From NCBI RefSeq assembly GCF_963924675.1, contig NW_027077441.1:62001-126000 (forward strand): a stretch of 64,000 nucleotides of DNA, in the 5' to 3' direction. Source of the stretch: Phocoena phocoena. Lineage: Eukaryota; Chordata; Mammalia; Artiodactyla; Phocoenidae. Under the pieces are notes generated by a model. It made no database searches. It worked only from the letters and a program-made list of their open reading frames with translations, and was not told the DNA's origin. Positions within the stretch are counted from its first letter, which is position 1. Each line of letters begins with the position of its first letter. Positions 10,478-24,453 of the stretch are shown in pieces. Both the position numbers and the translations under genes were made by a program.

Positions 10478-12224
10478 TTCAGTTCATGTGTAGTCAAGTT
10501 TACATTCCGTGTATTCGTGATATCTTATGATGTTTCTTTTTCTGTGTGACGTAGTTCACGTAGAATCACCGTACCTGCATCCACTCACTATGCCGCTATG
10601 GGCCTGATGACACAGATTTCATTGCTGAGTGATATTGCATTGTACGTACGTGCCACAAGTTCTTTATCCATTTTTTGCTTTCTGGGATATTTACCTGATA
10701 CTGTAGACGAGCTTCTTGTGAACACAGCCGTCTCAAATATTGGGGTGGCTGTCTGTTTTTGATTTTAATTTCCGTAAGCTATAGGACCATAAGTGGAAGT
10801 GCCATAGGCTGTGTTGCTTTGTTTCTTTCGTGTTTCAGGAAACACCATACACTTCTCCAGGGTGGCTGCTGGCAATTTACATCCTGCCAATCAGCATAAC
10901 AAGGCTCCCTGTTCTCCATATCCTGTCCTACCTTTCTGGATTTTACACTTTTTTCAGATGGCCCTCTTGCCAGGGGGGCAGTGAGACTTCATTGTAGTGC
11001 AGATTTCCTTTACAGGCTTGCTTGGTTGGCCAAAAAGGGCGTATGCGTTTTTTCCTGAATATATTCAGGAAAAAACGCATACGCCCTTTTTGGCCAAGTG
11101 CATCATTGTCGACGTTCTGCCTCTTTTCCTATGCTTTCAGGGCAATTCCAGTCTACCCCCTGCAATCGTTTTCCTGAAATTCTGCCCCGCTTTCAAGTCC
11201 CCTTCGCAGGCTTACTTCAATATATTTTTGGAGGAAAGCTGTCATTTATAACTCTGCAGGTTTGTGAATTACAGTGCCCCTGAGCTCCTTTCTTCAACTC
11301 GCTTTCTTGTGAGCTGGGCACAAAACCGCAGGATTGCTTCAGGCCCTAATCTGTTTCCAGCAGGGCACACTGAGCCTTTGTTTAATTCCTCTTCCTGGTG
11401 GGCAATGAGCGTTACATTTGCCCGTGCAGACACCTACAGCTAGTCTCTCATTGGTTCTCCCTATTCCTGTTCATTTTGCACAGAAATTGCAAGCTGTGCC
11501 AAAGAGGAGGTTAAAGGCACTGACTCTCCAAGCGGGGAGAGTGTTAGTAAAGCATCTGGAATGGTGAACCCGAGGACCAGGATACGAAAACTGAGATGCA
11601 TTTTAAATCATTTCCCAATCACATGGTGGACGATACTCTTGGTTTCCCATGCATGTTTTAGCTGGAGGAAGAATCCCTTGAACCTGGAGAGTTGGGACCC
11701 ATGGAATGGGTACCATGCAGTATGACTTCAAAGGGTCTGCATTTGCTCACCGAAACTCACCAATGCTATCAGCCTGAAGTGTCCATCCTTATGTCTCAAC
11801 CAGCTCTGGGTGTAGATGTGTTAAATCCCGGTTGCATCACATGCCCTGAGTAAATTATTTAAGAATTGCTCTCTATTTCACTGTCTTTATGATTTTTTTT
11901 TGAAATTTATTTTGATAATGGGATTTATCGGATTTTCACTGCTGCGTTTATGCCGCTGTACACACGCTTGATTCTCTTACGGAGACATATATATCCATGG
12001 GTTTTAAGATTCTTCCTAGTCAGGTATATTCCTAGGCGTTGAATATGTGGTGTTGGGTCCATTTCGTTGAGCAAGGAGTAGGTCTTGTCTATTACATATT
12101 TGGCTTATGGAAAGTTATCTGTGCTAATTTCAGTCTCTGGTTTTATGAAGCACCCCAACGCACCTTTCCCCATAAGCAAGCACTAGTTGGTTTTCTAAAT
12201 TTGAGACCCTGTTCTGTTTTGTAA
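10478..12224 (+). repeat. Satellite monomer 7 (type B, CCAGCAGGGCACACTG subtype)
   Basis: Nearly identical to monomer 3, including GTGTCCATCC and GAGTAAATT. The palindrome is at 11,026-11,097. Confidence 0.95.
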
Positions 12225-13971
12225 TTCAGTTCATGTGTAGTCAAGTTTACATTCCGTGTATTAGTGATATCTTATGATGTTTCTTTTTCTGTGTGACGTA
12301 GTTCACGTAGAATCACCGTACCTGCATCCACTCACTATGCCGCTATGGGCCTGATGACACAGATTTCATTGCTGAGTGATATTGCATTGTACGTACGTGC
12401 CACAACTTCTTTATCCATATTTTGCTTTCTGGGATATTTACCTGTTACTGTAGACGAGCTTCTTGTGAACACAGCCGTCCCAAATATTGGGGTGGCTGTC
12501 TGTTTTTGATTTTAATTTCCGTACGCTATAGGACCATAAGTGGAAGTGCCCTAGACTGTGTTGCTTTGTTTCTTATGTGTTTCAGGAAACACCATACACT
12601 TCTCCAGGCTGGCTGCTGGCAATTTACATCCTGCCAATCAGCATAACAAGGCTCCCTGTTCTCCATATCCTGTCCTACCTTTCTGGATTTTACACTTTTT
12701 TCAGATGGCCCTCTTGCCCGGGGGGCAGTGAGACTTCATTGTAGTGCAGATTTCCTTTACAGGCTTGCTTGGTTGGCCAAAAAGGGCGTATGCGTTTTTT
12801 CCTGAATATATTCAGGAAAAAACGCATACGCCCTTTTTGGCCAAGTGCATCATTGTCGACGTTCTGCCTCTTTTCCTATGCTTTCAGGGCAATTCCAGTC
12901 TACCCCCTGCAATCGTTTTCCTGAAATTCTGCCCCGCTTTCAAGTCCCCTTCGCAGGCTTACTTCAATATATTTTTGGAGGATAGCTGTCATTTATAACT
13001 CTGCAGGTTTGTGAATTACAGTGCCCCTGAGCTCCTTTCTTTAACTCGCTTTCTTGTGAACTGGGCACAAAACCGCAGGATTGCTTCAGGCCCTAATCTG
13101 TTTCGGGCAGGGCATGCTGAGCCTTTGGTAAATTCCTCTTCCTGGTGGGAAATGAGCGTTACATTTGCCCGTGCAGACACCTACAGCTAGTCTCTCATTG
13201 GTTCTCCCTATTCCTGTTCATCTTGCACAGAAATTGCAAGCTGTGCCAAACAGGAGGTTAAAGGCACTGACTCTCCAAGCAGGGAGACTGTTAGTAAATC
13301 ATCTGGAATGGTGAACCCGAGGACCAGGATACGAAAACTGAGATGCATTTTAAATCATTTCCCCATAACACGGTGGACCATACTGTGGGTTTCACATGCA
13401 TGTTTTAGCTGGAGGAAGAATCCCTTGAACCTGAAGAGTTGGGACCCATGGAATAGGTACCATACAGTATGACTTCAAAGGGTGTGCATTTGCTCACCTA
13501 AACTCACCAATGCTATCAGCCTGAAGTGTCCAGCCTTATGTCTCAACCAGCTCTGGGTGTAGATGTGGTCAATCCCGGTTGCATCACATGCCCTGAGTGA
13601 ATTATTTAAGAATTGCTCTCTATTTCACTGTCTTTGTGTTTTGTTTTCGAAATTTATTTTGATAATGGGATTTATCGGATTTTCACTGCTGCCTTTCGGC
13701 CGCTGTACACACACTTGATTCTCTTACGGAGACATATATATCCATGGGTTTTAAGATTCTTCCTAGTCAGGTATATTCCTAGGCGTTGAATATGTGGTGT
13801 TGGGTCCATTTCGTTGAGCAAGGAGTAGGTCTTCTCTATTACATATTGGGCTTATGGAAAGTTATCTGTGCTAATTTCAGTCTCTGGTTTTATGCAGCAC
13901 CCCAAGGCACCTTTCCCCATAAGCAAGCACTAGTTGGTTTTCTAAATTTGAGACCCTTTTCTATTTTGTAA
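12225..13971 (+). repeat. Satellite monomer 8 (type A)
   Basis: Shares CGTACGCTAT and GCCCTAGAC with monomer 4. Carries the B-like base in GCTATGGGCC near the start and private TTCTTTAACTC. The palindrome is at 12,773-12,844. Confidence 0.95.
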
Positions 13972-15718
13972 TTCAGTTCATGTGTAGTCAAGTTTACATT
14001 CCGTGTATTCGTGATATCTTATGATGTTTCTTTTTCTGTGTGACGTAGTTCACGTAGATTCACCGTACCTGCATCCACTCACTATGCCGCTATGGGCCTG
14101 ATGACACAGATTTCATTGCTGAGTGATATTGCATTGTACGTACGTGCCACAAGTTCTTTATCCATTTTTTGCTTTCTGGGATATTTACCTGATACTGTAG
14201 ACGAGCTTCTTGTGAACACAGCCGTCTCAAATATTGGGGTGGCTGTCTGTTTTTGATTTTAATTTCCGTAAGCTATAGGACCATAAGTGGAAGTGCCATA
14301 GGCTGTGTTGCTTTGTTTCTTTCGTGTTTCAGGAAACACCATACACTTCTCCAGGGTGGCTGCTGGCAATTTACATCCTGCCAATCAGCATAACAAGGCT
14401 CCCTGTTCTCCATATCCTGTCCTACCTTTCTGGATTTTACACTTTTTTCAGATGGCCCTCTTGCCCGGGGGGCAGTGAGACTTCATTGTAGTGCAGATTT
14501 CCTTTACAGGCTTGCTTGGTTGGCCAAAAAGGGCGTATGCGTTTTTTCCTGAATATATTCAGGAAAAAACGCATACGCCCTTTTTGGCCAAGTGCATCAT
14601 TGTCGACGTTCTGCCTCTTTTCCTATGCTTTCAGGGCAATTCCAGTCTACCCCCTGCAATCGTTTCCCTGAAATTCTGCCCCGCTTTCAAGTCCCCTTCG
14701 CAGGCTTACTTCAATATATTTTTGGAGGAAAGCTGTCATTTATAACTCTGCAGGTTTGTGAATTACAGTGCCCCTGAGCTCCTTTCTTCAACTCGCTTTC
14801 TTGTGAGCTGGGCACAAAACCGCAGGATTGCTTCAGGCCCTAATCTGTTTCCAGCAGGGCACACTGAGCCTTTGTTTAATTCCTCTTCCTGGTGGGCAAT
14901 GAGCGTTACATTTGCCCGTGCAGACACCTACAGCTAGTCTCTCATTGGTTCTCCCTATTCCTGTTCATTTTGCACAGAAATTGCAAGCTGTGCCAAAGAG
15001 GAGGTTAAAGGCACTGACTCTCCAAGCGGGGAGAGTGTTAGTAAAGCATCTGGAATGGTGAACCCGAGGACCAGGATACGAAAACTGAGATGCATTTTAA
15101 ATCATTTCCCAATCACATGGTGGACGATACTCTTGGTTTCCCATGCATGTTTTAGCTGGAGGAAGAATCCCTTGAACCTGGAGAGTTGGGACCCATGGAA
15201 TGGGTACCATGCAGTATGACTTCAAAGGGTCTGCATTTGCTCACCGAAACTCACCAATGCTATCAGCCTGAAGTGTCCAGCCTTATGTCTCAACCAGCTC
15301 TGGGTGTAGATGTGTTAAATCCCGGTTGCATCACATGCCCTGAGTGAATTATTTAAGAATTGCTCTCTATTTCACTGTCTTTATGATTTTTTTTTGAAAT
15401 TTATTTTGATAATGGGATTTATCGGATTTTCACTGCTGCGTTTATGCCGCTGTACACACGCTTGATTCTCTTACGGAGACATATATATCCATGGGTTTTA
15501 AGATTCTTCCTAGTCAGGTATATTCCTAGGCGTTGAATATGTGGTGTTGGGTCCATTTCGTTGAGCAAGGAGTAGGTCTTGTCTATTACATATTTGGCTT
15601 ATTGAAAGTTATCTGTGCTAATTTCAGTCTCTGGTTTTATGAAGCACCCCAACGCACCTTTCCCCATAAGCAAGCACTAGTTGGTTTTCTAAATTTGAGA
15701 CCCTGTTCTGTTTTGTAA
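13972..15718 (+). repeat. Satellite monomer 9 (type B, CCAGCAGGGCACACTG subtype)
   Basis: B markers throughout; private GTAGATTCACC, CGTTTCCCTG and TTATTGAAAG; has TTGCCCGGGG, the A allele, before the palindrome (14,520-14,591). Confidence 0.95.
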
Positions 15719-17465
15719 TTCACTTCATGTGTAGTCAAGTTTACATTCCGTGTATTAGTGATATCTTATGATGTTTCTTTTTCTGTGTGACGTAGTTCAC
15801 GTAGAATCACCGTACCTGCGTCCACTCACTATGCCGCTACGGGCCTGATGACAGAGATTTCATTGCTGAGTGATATTGCATTGTACGTACGTGCCACAAC
15901 TTCTTTATCCATATTTTGCTTTCTGGGATATTTACCTGTTACTGTAGACGAGCTTCTTGTGAACACAGCCGTCCCAAATATTGGGGTGGCTGTCTGTTTT
16001 TGATTTTAATTTCCGTAAGCTATAGGACCATAAGTGGAAGTGCCATAGACTGTGTTGCTTTGTTTCTTATGTGTTTCAGGAAACACCATACACTTCTCCA
16101 GGCTGGCTGCTGGCAATTTACATCCTGCCAATCAGCATAACAAGGCTCCCTGTTCTCCATATCCTGTCCTACCTTTCTGGATTTTACACTTTTTTCAGAT
16201 GGCCCTCTTGCCCGGGGGGCAGTGAGACTTCATTGTAGTGCAGATTTCCTTTACAGGCTTGCTTGGTTGGCCAAAAAGGGCGTATGCGTTTTTTCCTGAA
16301 TATATTCAGGAAAAAACGCATACGTCCTTTTTGGCCAAGTGCATCATTGTCGACGTTCTGCCTCTTTTCCTATGCTTTCAGGGCAATTCCAGTCTACCCC
16401 CTGCAATCGTTTTCCTGAAATTCTGCCCCGCTTTCAAGTCCCCTTCGCAGGCTTACTTCAATATATTTTTGGAGGATAGCTGTCATTTATAACTCTGCAG
16501 GTTTGTGAATTACAGTGCCCCTGAGCTCCTTTCTTCAACTCGCTTTCTTGTGAACTGGGCACAAAACCGCAGGATTGCTTCAGGCCCTAATCTGTTTCGG
16601 GCAGGGCATGCTGAGCCTTTGGTAAATTCCTCTTCCTGGTGGGAAATGAGCGTTACATTTGCCCGTGCAGACACCTACAGCTAGTCTCTCATTGGTTCTC
16701 CCTATTCCTGTTCATCTTGCACAGAAATTGCAAGCTGTGCCAAACAGGAGGTTAAAGGCACTGACTCTCCAAGCAGGGAGACTGTTAGTAAATCATCTGG
16801 AATGGTGAACCCGAGGACCAGGATACGAAAACTGAGATGCATTTTAAATCATTTCCCCATAACACGGTGGACCATACTGTGGGTTTCACATGCATGTTTT
16901 AGCTGGAGGAAGAATCCCTTGAACCTGAAGAGTTGGGACCCATGGAATAGGTACCATACAGTATGACTTCAAAGGGTGTGCATTTGCTCACCTCAACTCA
17001 CCAATGCTATCAGCCTGAAGTGTCCAGCCTTATGTTTCAACCAGCTCTGGGTGTAGATGTGGTCAATCCCGGTTGCATCACATGCCCTGAGTGAATTATT
17101 TAAGAATTGCTCTCTATTTCACTGTCTTTGTGTTTTGTTTTCGAAATTTATTTTGATAATGGGATTTATCGGATTTTCACTGCTGCCTTTCGGCCGCTGT
17201 ACACACCCTTGATTCTCTTACGGAGACATATATATCCATGGGTTTTAAGATTCTTCCTAGTCAGGTATATTCCTAGGCGTTGAATATGTGGTGTTGGGTC
17301 CATTTCGTTGAGCAAGGAGTAGGTCTTGTCTATTACATATTGGGATTATGGAAAGTTATCTGTGCTAATTTCAGTCTCTGGTTTTATGCAGCACCCCAAG
17401 GCACCTTTCCCCATAAGCAAGCACTAGTTGGTTTTCTAAATTTGAGACCCTTTTGTATTTTGAAA
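15719..17465 (+). repeat. Satellite monomer 10 (type A)
   Basis: Private variants are TTCACTTCATG at the start, CCTGCGTCC, GACAGAGATT (as in type D) and a final GTATTTTGAAATTC that removes the usual TAA. The palindrome (16,267-16,338) has one mismatch. TTATGTTTCAACC is shared with monomer 33. Confidence 0.95.
16267..16338. repeat. 72-bp palindrome with one mismatch (monomer 10)
   Basis: The right arm has T at 16,325 where other copies have C, inside CGCATACGTCC, leaving one unpaired position in the dyad. The change is private to this copy. Confidence 0.93.
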
Positions 17466-19212
17466 TTCAGTTCATGTGTAGTCAAGTTTACATTCCGTGT
17501 ATTCGTGATATCTTATGATGTTTCTTTTTCTGTGTGACGTAGTTCACGTAGAATCACCGTACCTGCATCCACTCACTATGCCGCTATGGGCCTGATGACA
17601 CAGATTTCATTGCTGAGTGATATTGCATTGTACGTACGTGCCACAAGTTCTTTATCCATTTTTTGCTTTCTGGGATATTTACCTGATACTGTAGACGAGC
17701 TTCTTGTGAACACAGCCGTCTCAAATATTGGGGTAGCTGTCTGTTTTTGATTTTAATTTCCGTAAGCTATAGGACCATAAGTGGAAGTGCCATAGGCTGT
17801 GTTGCTTTGTTTCTTTCGTGTTTCAGGAAACACCATACACTTCTCCAGGGTGGCTGCTGGCAATTTACATCCTGCCAATCAGCATAACAAGGCTCCCTGT
17901 TCTCCATATCCTGTCCTACCTTTCTGGATTTTACACTTTTTTCAGATGGCCCTTTTGCCAGGGGGGCAGTGAGACTTCATTGTAGTGCAGATTTCATTTA
18001 CAGGCTTGCTTGGTTGGCCAAAAAGGGCGTATGAGTTTTTTCCTGAATATATTCAGGAAAAAACGCATACGCCCTTTTTGGCCAAGTGCATCATTGTCGA
18101 CGTTCTGCCTCTTTTCCTATGCTTTCAGGGAAATTCCAGTCTACCCCCTGCAATCGTTTTCCTGAAATTCTGCCCCGCTTTCAACTCCCCTTCGCAGGCT
18201 TACTTCAATATATTTTTGGAGGATAGCTGTCATTTATAACTCTGCAGGTTTGTGAATTACAGTGCCCCTGAGCTCCTTTCTTCAACTCGCTTTCTTGTGA
18301 GCTGGGCACAAAACCGCAGGATTGCTTCAGGCCCTAATCTGTTTCCGGCAGGGCACGCTGAGCCTTTGGTTAATTCCTCTTCCTGGTGGGAAATGAGCGT
18401 TACATTTGCCCGTGCAGACACCTACAGCTAGTCTCTCATTGGTTCTCCCTATTCCTGTTCATTTTGCACAGAAATTGCAAGCTGTGCGAAAGAGGAGGTT
18501 AAAGGCACTGACTCTCCAAGCGGGGAGAGTGTTAGTAAAGCATCTGGAATGGTGAACCCGAGGACCAGGATACGAAAACTGAGATGCATTTTAAATCATT
18601 TCCCAATCACATGGTGGACGATACTCTTGGTTTCCCATGCATGTTTTAGCTGGAGGAAGAATCCCTTGAACCTGGAGAGTTGGGACCCATGGAATGGGTA
18701 CCATGCAGTATGACTTCAAAGGGTCTGCATTTGCTCACCGAAACTCACCAATGCTATCAGCCTGAAGTGTCCAGCCTTATGTCTCAACCAGCTCTGGGTG
18801 TAGATGTGTTAAATCCCGGTTGCATCACATGCCCTGAGTGAATTATTTAAGAATTGCTCTCTATTTCACTGTCTTTATGATTTTTTTTTGAAATTTATTT
18901 TGATAATGGGATTTATCGGATTTTCACTGCTGCGTTTATGCCGCTGTACACACGCTTGATTTTCTTACGGAGACATATATATCCATGGGTTTTAAGATTC
19001 TTCCTAGTCAGGTATATTGCTAGGCGTTGAATATGTGGTGTTGGGTCCATTTCGTTGAGCAAGGAGTAGGTCTTCTCTATTACATATTTGGCTTATGGAA
19101 AGTTATCTGTGCTAATTTCAGTCTCTGGTTTTATGAAGCACCCCAACGCACCTTTCCCCATAAGCAAGCACTAGTTGGTTTTCTAAATTTGAGACCCTGT
19201 TCTGTTTTGTAA
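17466..19212 (+). repeat. Satellite monomer 11 (type B)
   Basis: B markers with CCGGCAGGGCACGCTG (the common B subtype) and AACTCCCC. Private changes are GGGGTAGCTG, CAGGGAAATTCC, GTGCGAAAG and GTATATTGC. The palindrome (18,014-18,085) has one mismatch. Confidence 0.95.
18014..18085. repeat. 72-bp palindrome with one mismatch (monomer 11)
   Basis: The left arm has A at 18,034 (GTATGAG instead of GTATGCG); the opposite arm keeps the original base, so the change was not copied across the dyad. Confidence 0.93.
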
Positions 19213-20959
19213 TTCAGTTCATGTGTAGTCAAGTTTACATTCCGTGTATTAGTGATATCTTATGATGTTTCTTTTTCTGTGTGACGTAGTTCACGTAGAA
19301 TCACCGTACCTGCATCCACTCACTATGCCGCTCCGGGCCTGATGACACAGATTTCATTGCTGAGTGATATTGCATTGTACGTACGTGCCACAACTTCTTT
19401 ATCCATATTTTGCTTTCTGGGATATTTACCTGTTACTGTAGACGAGCTTCTTGTGAACACAGCCGTCCCAAATATTGGGGTGGCTGTCTGTTTTTGATTT
19501 TAATTTCCGTAAGCTATAGGACCATAAGTGGAAGTGCCATAGACTGTGTTGCTTTGTTTCTTATGTGTTTCAGGAAACACCATACACTTCTCCAGGCTGG
19601 CTGCTGGCAATTTACATCCTGCCAATCAGCATAACAAGGCTCCCTGTTCTCCATATCCTGTCCTACCTTTCTGGATTTTACACTTTTTTCAGATGGCCCT
19701 CTTGCCCGGGGGGCAGTGAGACTTCATTGTAGTGCAGATTTCCTTTACAGGCTTGCTTGGTTGGCCAAAAAGGGCGTATGCGTTTTTTCCTGAATATATT
19801 CAGGAAAAAACGCATACGCCCTTTTTGGCCAAGTGCATCATTGTCGACGTTCTGCCTCTTTTCCTATGCTTTCAGGGCAATTCCAGTCTACCCCCTGCAA
19901 TCGTTTTCCTGAAATTCTGCCCCGCTTTCAAGTCCCCTTCGCAGGCTTACTTCAATATATTTTTGGAGGAAAGCTGTCATTTATAACTCTGCAGGTTTGT
20001 GAATTACAGTGCCCCTGAGCTCCTTTCTTCAACTCGCTTTCTTGTGAACTGGGCACAAAACCGCAGGATTGCTTCAGGCCCTTATCTGTTTCGGGCAGGG
20101 CACGCTGAGCCTTTGGTAAATTCCTCTTCCTGGTGGGAAATGAGCGTTACATTTGCCCGTGCAGACACCTACAGCTAGTCTCTCATTGGTTCTCCCTATT
20201 CCTGTTCATCTTGCACAGAAATTGCAAGCTGTGCCAAACAGGAGGTTAAAGGCACTGACTCTCCAAGCCGGGAGACTGTTAGTAAATCATCTGGAATGGT
20301 GAACCCGAGGACCAGGATACGAAAACTGAGATGCATTTTAAATCATTTCCCCATAACACGGTGGACCATACTGTGGGTTTCACATGCATGTTTTAGCTGG
20401 AGGAAGAATCCCTTGAACCTGAAGAGTTGGGACCCATGGAATAGGTACCATACAGTATGAATTCAAAGGGTGTGCATTTGCTCACCTAAACTCACCAATG
20501 CTATCAGCCTGAAGTGTCCAGCCTTATGTCTCAACCAGCTCTGGGTGTAGATGTGGTGAATCCCGGTTGCATCACATGCCCTGAGTGAATTATTTAAGAA
20601 TTGCTCTCTATTTCACTGTCTTTGTGTTTTGTTTTCGAAATTTATTTTGATAATGGGATTTATCGGATTTTCACTGCTGCCTTTCGGTCGCTGTACACAC
20701 CCTTGATTCTCTTACGGAGACATATATATCCATGGGTTTTAAGATTCTTCCTAGTCAGGTATATTCCTAGGCGTTGAATATGTGGTGTTGGGTCCATTTC
20801 GTTGAGCAAGGAGTAGGTCTTGTCTATTACATATTGGGCTTATGGAAAGTTATCTGTGCTAATTTCAGTCTCTGGTTTTATGCAGCACCCCAAGGCACCT
20901 TTCCCCATAAGCAAGCACTAGTTGGTTTTCTAAATTTGAGACCCTTTTCTATTTTGTAA
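19213..20959 (+). repeat. Satellite monomer 12 (type A with B-like core)
   Basis: A at both ends, but GGAAAGC and GGCACGCTG in the middle are B alleles, which suggests a short conversion tract around the core. The palindrome is at 19,761-19,832. Private GCTCCGGG and TTTCGGTCG. Confidence 0.94.
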
Positions 20960-22706
20960 TTCAGTTCATGTGTAGTCAAGTTTACATTCCGTGTATTCGT
21001 GATATCTTATGATGTTTCTTTTTCTGTGTGACGTAGTTCACGTAGAATCACCGTACCTGCATCCACTCACTATGCCGCTATGGGCCTGATGACACAGATT
21101 TCATTGCTGAGTGATATTGCATTGTACGTACGTGCCACAAGTTCTTTATCCATTTTTTGCTTTCTGGGATATTTACCTGATACTGTAGACGAGCTTCTTG
21201 TGAACACAGCCGTCTCAAATATTGGGGTGGCTGTCTGTTTTTGATTTTAATTTCCGTAAGCTATAGGACCATAAGTGGAAGTGCCATAGGCTGTGTTGCT
21301 TTGTTTCTTTCGTGTTTCAGGAAACACCATACACTTCTCCAGGGTGGCTGCTGGCAATTTACATCCTGCCAATCAGCATAACAAGGCTCCCTGTTCTCCA
21401 TATCCTGTCCTACCTTTCTGGATTTTACACTTTTTTCAGATGGCCCTTTTGCCAGGGGGGCAGTGAGACTTCATTGTAGTGCAGATTTCATTTACAGGCT
21501 TGCTTGGTTGGCCAAAAAGGGCGTATGCGTTTTTTCCTGAATATATTCAGGAAAAAACGCATACGCCCTTTTTGGCCAAGTGCATCATTGTCGACGTTCT
21601 GCCTCTTTTCCTATGCTTTCAGGGCAATTCCAGTCTACCCCCTGCAATCGTTTTCCTGAAATTCTGCCCCGCTTTCAAGTCCCCTTCGCAGGCTTACTTC
21701 AATATATTTTTGGAGGATAGCTGTCATTTATAACTCTGCAGGTTTGTGAATTACAGTGCCCCTGAGCTCCTTTCTTCAACTCGCTTTCTTGTGAGCTGGG
21801 CACAAAACCGCAGGATTGCTTCAGGCCCTAATCTGTTTCCGGCAGGGCACGCTGAGACTTTGGTTAATTCCTCTTCCTGGTGGGAAATGAGCGTTACATT
21901 TGCCCGTGCAGACACCTACAGCTAGTCTCTCATTGGTTCTCCCTATTCCTGTTCATTTTGCACAGAAATTGCAAGCTGTGCCAAAGAGGAGGTTAAAGGC
22001 ACTGACTCTCCAAGCGGGGAGAGTGTTAGTAAAGCATCTGGAATGGTGAACCCGAGGACCAGGATACGAAAACTGAGATGCATTTTAAATCATTTCCCAA
22101 TCACATGGTGGACGATACTCTTGGTTTCCCATGCATGTTTTAGCTGGAGGAAGAATCCCTTGAACCTGGAGAGTTGGGACCCATGGAATGGGTACCATGC
22201 AGTATGACTTCAAAGGGTCTGCATTTGCTCACCGAAACTCACCAATGCTATCAGCCTGAAGTGTCCAGCCTTATGTCTCAACCAGCTCTGGGTGTAGATG
22301 TGTTAAATCCCGGTTGCATCACATGCCCTGAGTGAATTATTTAAGAATTGCTCTCTATTTCACTGTCTTTATGATTTTTTTTTGAAATTTATTTTGATAA
22401 TGGGATTTATCGGATTTTCACTGCTGCGTTTATGCCGCTGTACACACGCTTGATTCTCTTACGGAGACATATATATCCATGGGTTTTAAGATTCTTCCTA
22501 GTCAGGTATATTCCTAGGCGTTGAATATGTGGTGTTGGGTCCATTTCGTTGAGCAAGGAGTAGGTCTTGTCTATTACATATTTGGCTTATGGAAAGTTAT
22601 CTGTGCTAATTTCAGTCTCTGGTTTTATTAAGCACCCCAACGCACCTTTCCCCATAAGCAAGCACTAGTTGGTTTTCTAAATTTGAGACCCTGTTCTGTT
22701 TTGTAA
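20960..22706 (+). repeat. Satellite monomer 13 (type B)
   Basis: Common B subtype; private GCTGAGACTTTGG and TTTTATTAAGCACC. The palindrome is at 21,508-21,579. Confidence 0.95.
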
Positions 22707-24453
22707 TTCAGTTCATGTGTAGTCAAGTTTACATTCCGTGTATTAGTGATATCTTATGATGTTTCTTTTTCTGTGTGACGTAGTTCACGTAGAATCACCG
22801 TACCTGCATCCACTCACGATGCCGCTACGGGCCTGATGACACAGATTTCATTGCTGAGTGATATTGCATTGTACGTACGTGCCACAACTTCTTTATCCAT
22901 ATTTTGCTTTCTGGGATATTTACCTGTTACTGTAGACGAGCTTCTTGTGAACACAGCCGTCCCAAATATTGGGGTGGCTGTCTGTTTTTGATTTTAATTT
23001 CCGTAAGCTATAGGACCATAAGTGGAAGTGCCATAGGCTGTGTTGCTTTGTTTCTTTCGTGTTTCAGGAAACACCATACACTTCTCCAGGGTGGCTGCTG
23101 GCAATTTACATCCTGCCAATCAGCATAACAAGGCTCCCTGTTCTCCATATCCTGTCCTACCTTTCTGGATTTTACACTTTTTTCAGATGGCCCTTTTGCC
23201 AGGGGGGCAGTGAGACTTCATTGTAGTGCAGATTTCCTTTACAGGCTTGCTTGGTTGGCCAAAAAGGGCGTATGCGTTTTTTCCTGAATATATTCAGGAA
23301 AAAACGCATACGCCCTTTTTGGCCAAGTGCATCATTGTCGACGTTCTGCCTCTTTTCCTATGCTTTCAGGGCAATTCCAGTCTACCCCCTGCAATCGTTT
23401 TCCTGAAATTCTGCCCCGCTTTCAAGTCCCCTTCGCAGGCTTACTTCAATATATTTTTGGAGGAAAGCTGTCATTTATAACTCTGCAGGTTTGTGAATTA
23501 CAGTGCCCCTGAGCTCCTCTCTTCAACTCGCTTTCTTGTGAGCTGGGCACAAAACCGCAGGATTGCTTCAGGCCCTAGTCTGTTTCCAGCAGGGCACATT
23601 GAGCCTTTGTTTAATTCCTCTTCCTGGTGGGCAATGAGCGTTACATTTGCCCGTGCAGACACCTACAGCTAGTCTCTCATTGGTTCTCCCTATTCCTGTT
23701 CATTTTGCACAGAAATTGCAAGCTGTCCCAAAGAGGAGGTTAAAGGCACTGACTCTCCAAGCGGGGAGAGTGTTAGTAAAGCATCTGGAATGGTGAACCC
23801 GAGGACCAGGATACGAAAACTGAGATGCATTTTAAATCATTTCCCAATCACATGGTGGACGATACTCTTGGTTTCCCATGCATGTTTTAGCTGGAGGAAG
23901 AATCCCTTGAACCTGGAGAGTTGGGACCCATGGAATGGGTACCATGCAGTATGACTTCAAAGGGTCTGCATTTGCTCACCGAAACTCACCAATGCTATCA
24001 GCCTGAAGTGTCCAGCCTTATGTCTCAACCAGCTCTGGGTGTAGATGTGTTAAATCCCGGTTGCATCACATGCCCTGAGTGAATTATTTAAGAATTGCTC
24101 TCTATTTCACTGTCTTTATGATTTTTTTTTGAAATTTATTTTGATAATGGGATTTATCGGATTTTCACTGCTGCGTTTATGCCGCTGTACACACGCTTGA
24201 TTCTCTTACGGAGACATATATATCCATGGGTTTTAAGATTCTTCCTAGTCAGGTATATTCCTAGGCATTGAATATGTGGTGTTGGGTCCATTTCGTTGAG
24301 CAAGGAGTAGGTCTTGTCTATTACATATTTGGCTTATGGAAAGTTATCTGTGCTAATTTCAGTCTCTGGTTTTATGAAGCACCCCAACGCACCTTTCCCC
24401 ATAAGCAAGCACTAGTTGGTTTTCTAAATTTGAGACCCTGTTCTGTTTTGTAA
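22707..24453 (+). repeat. Satellite monomer 14 (A-to-B hybrid)
   Basis: A alleles run to the CGTCCCAAAT marker and B alleles begin at CATAGGCTG, followed by TTTCGTG, GGGTGGCTG and all later B markers. The unit is preceded by B and followed by A, so the phase shifts by one monomer. The palindrome is at 23,255-23,326. Confidence 0.94.
22962..23037. other. A-to-B exchange junction in monomer 14
   Basis: The last A-specific base is at about 22,962 (CGTCCC) and the first B-specific base at 23,037 (ATAGG); between them the types are identical. All following markers are B, so this looks like a crossover rather than a patch. Confidence 0.85.
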
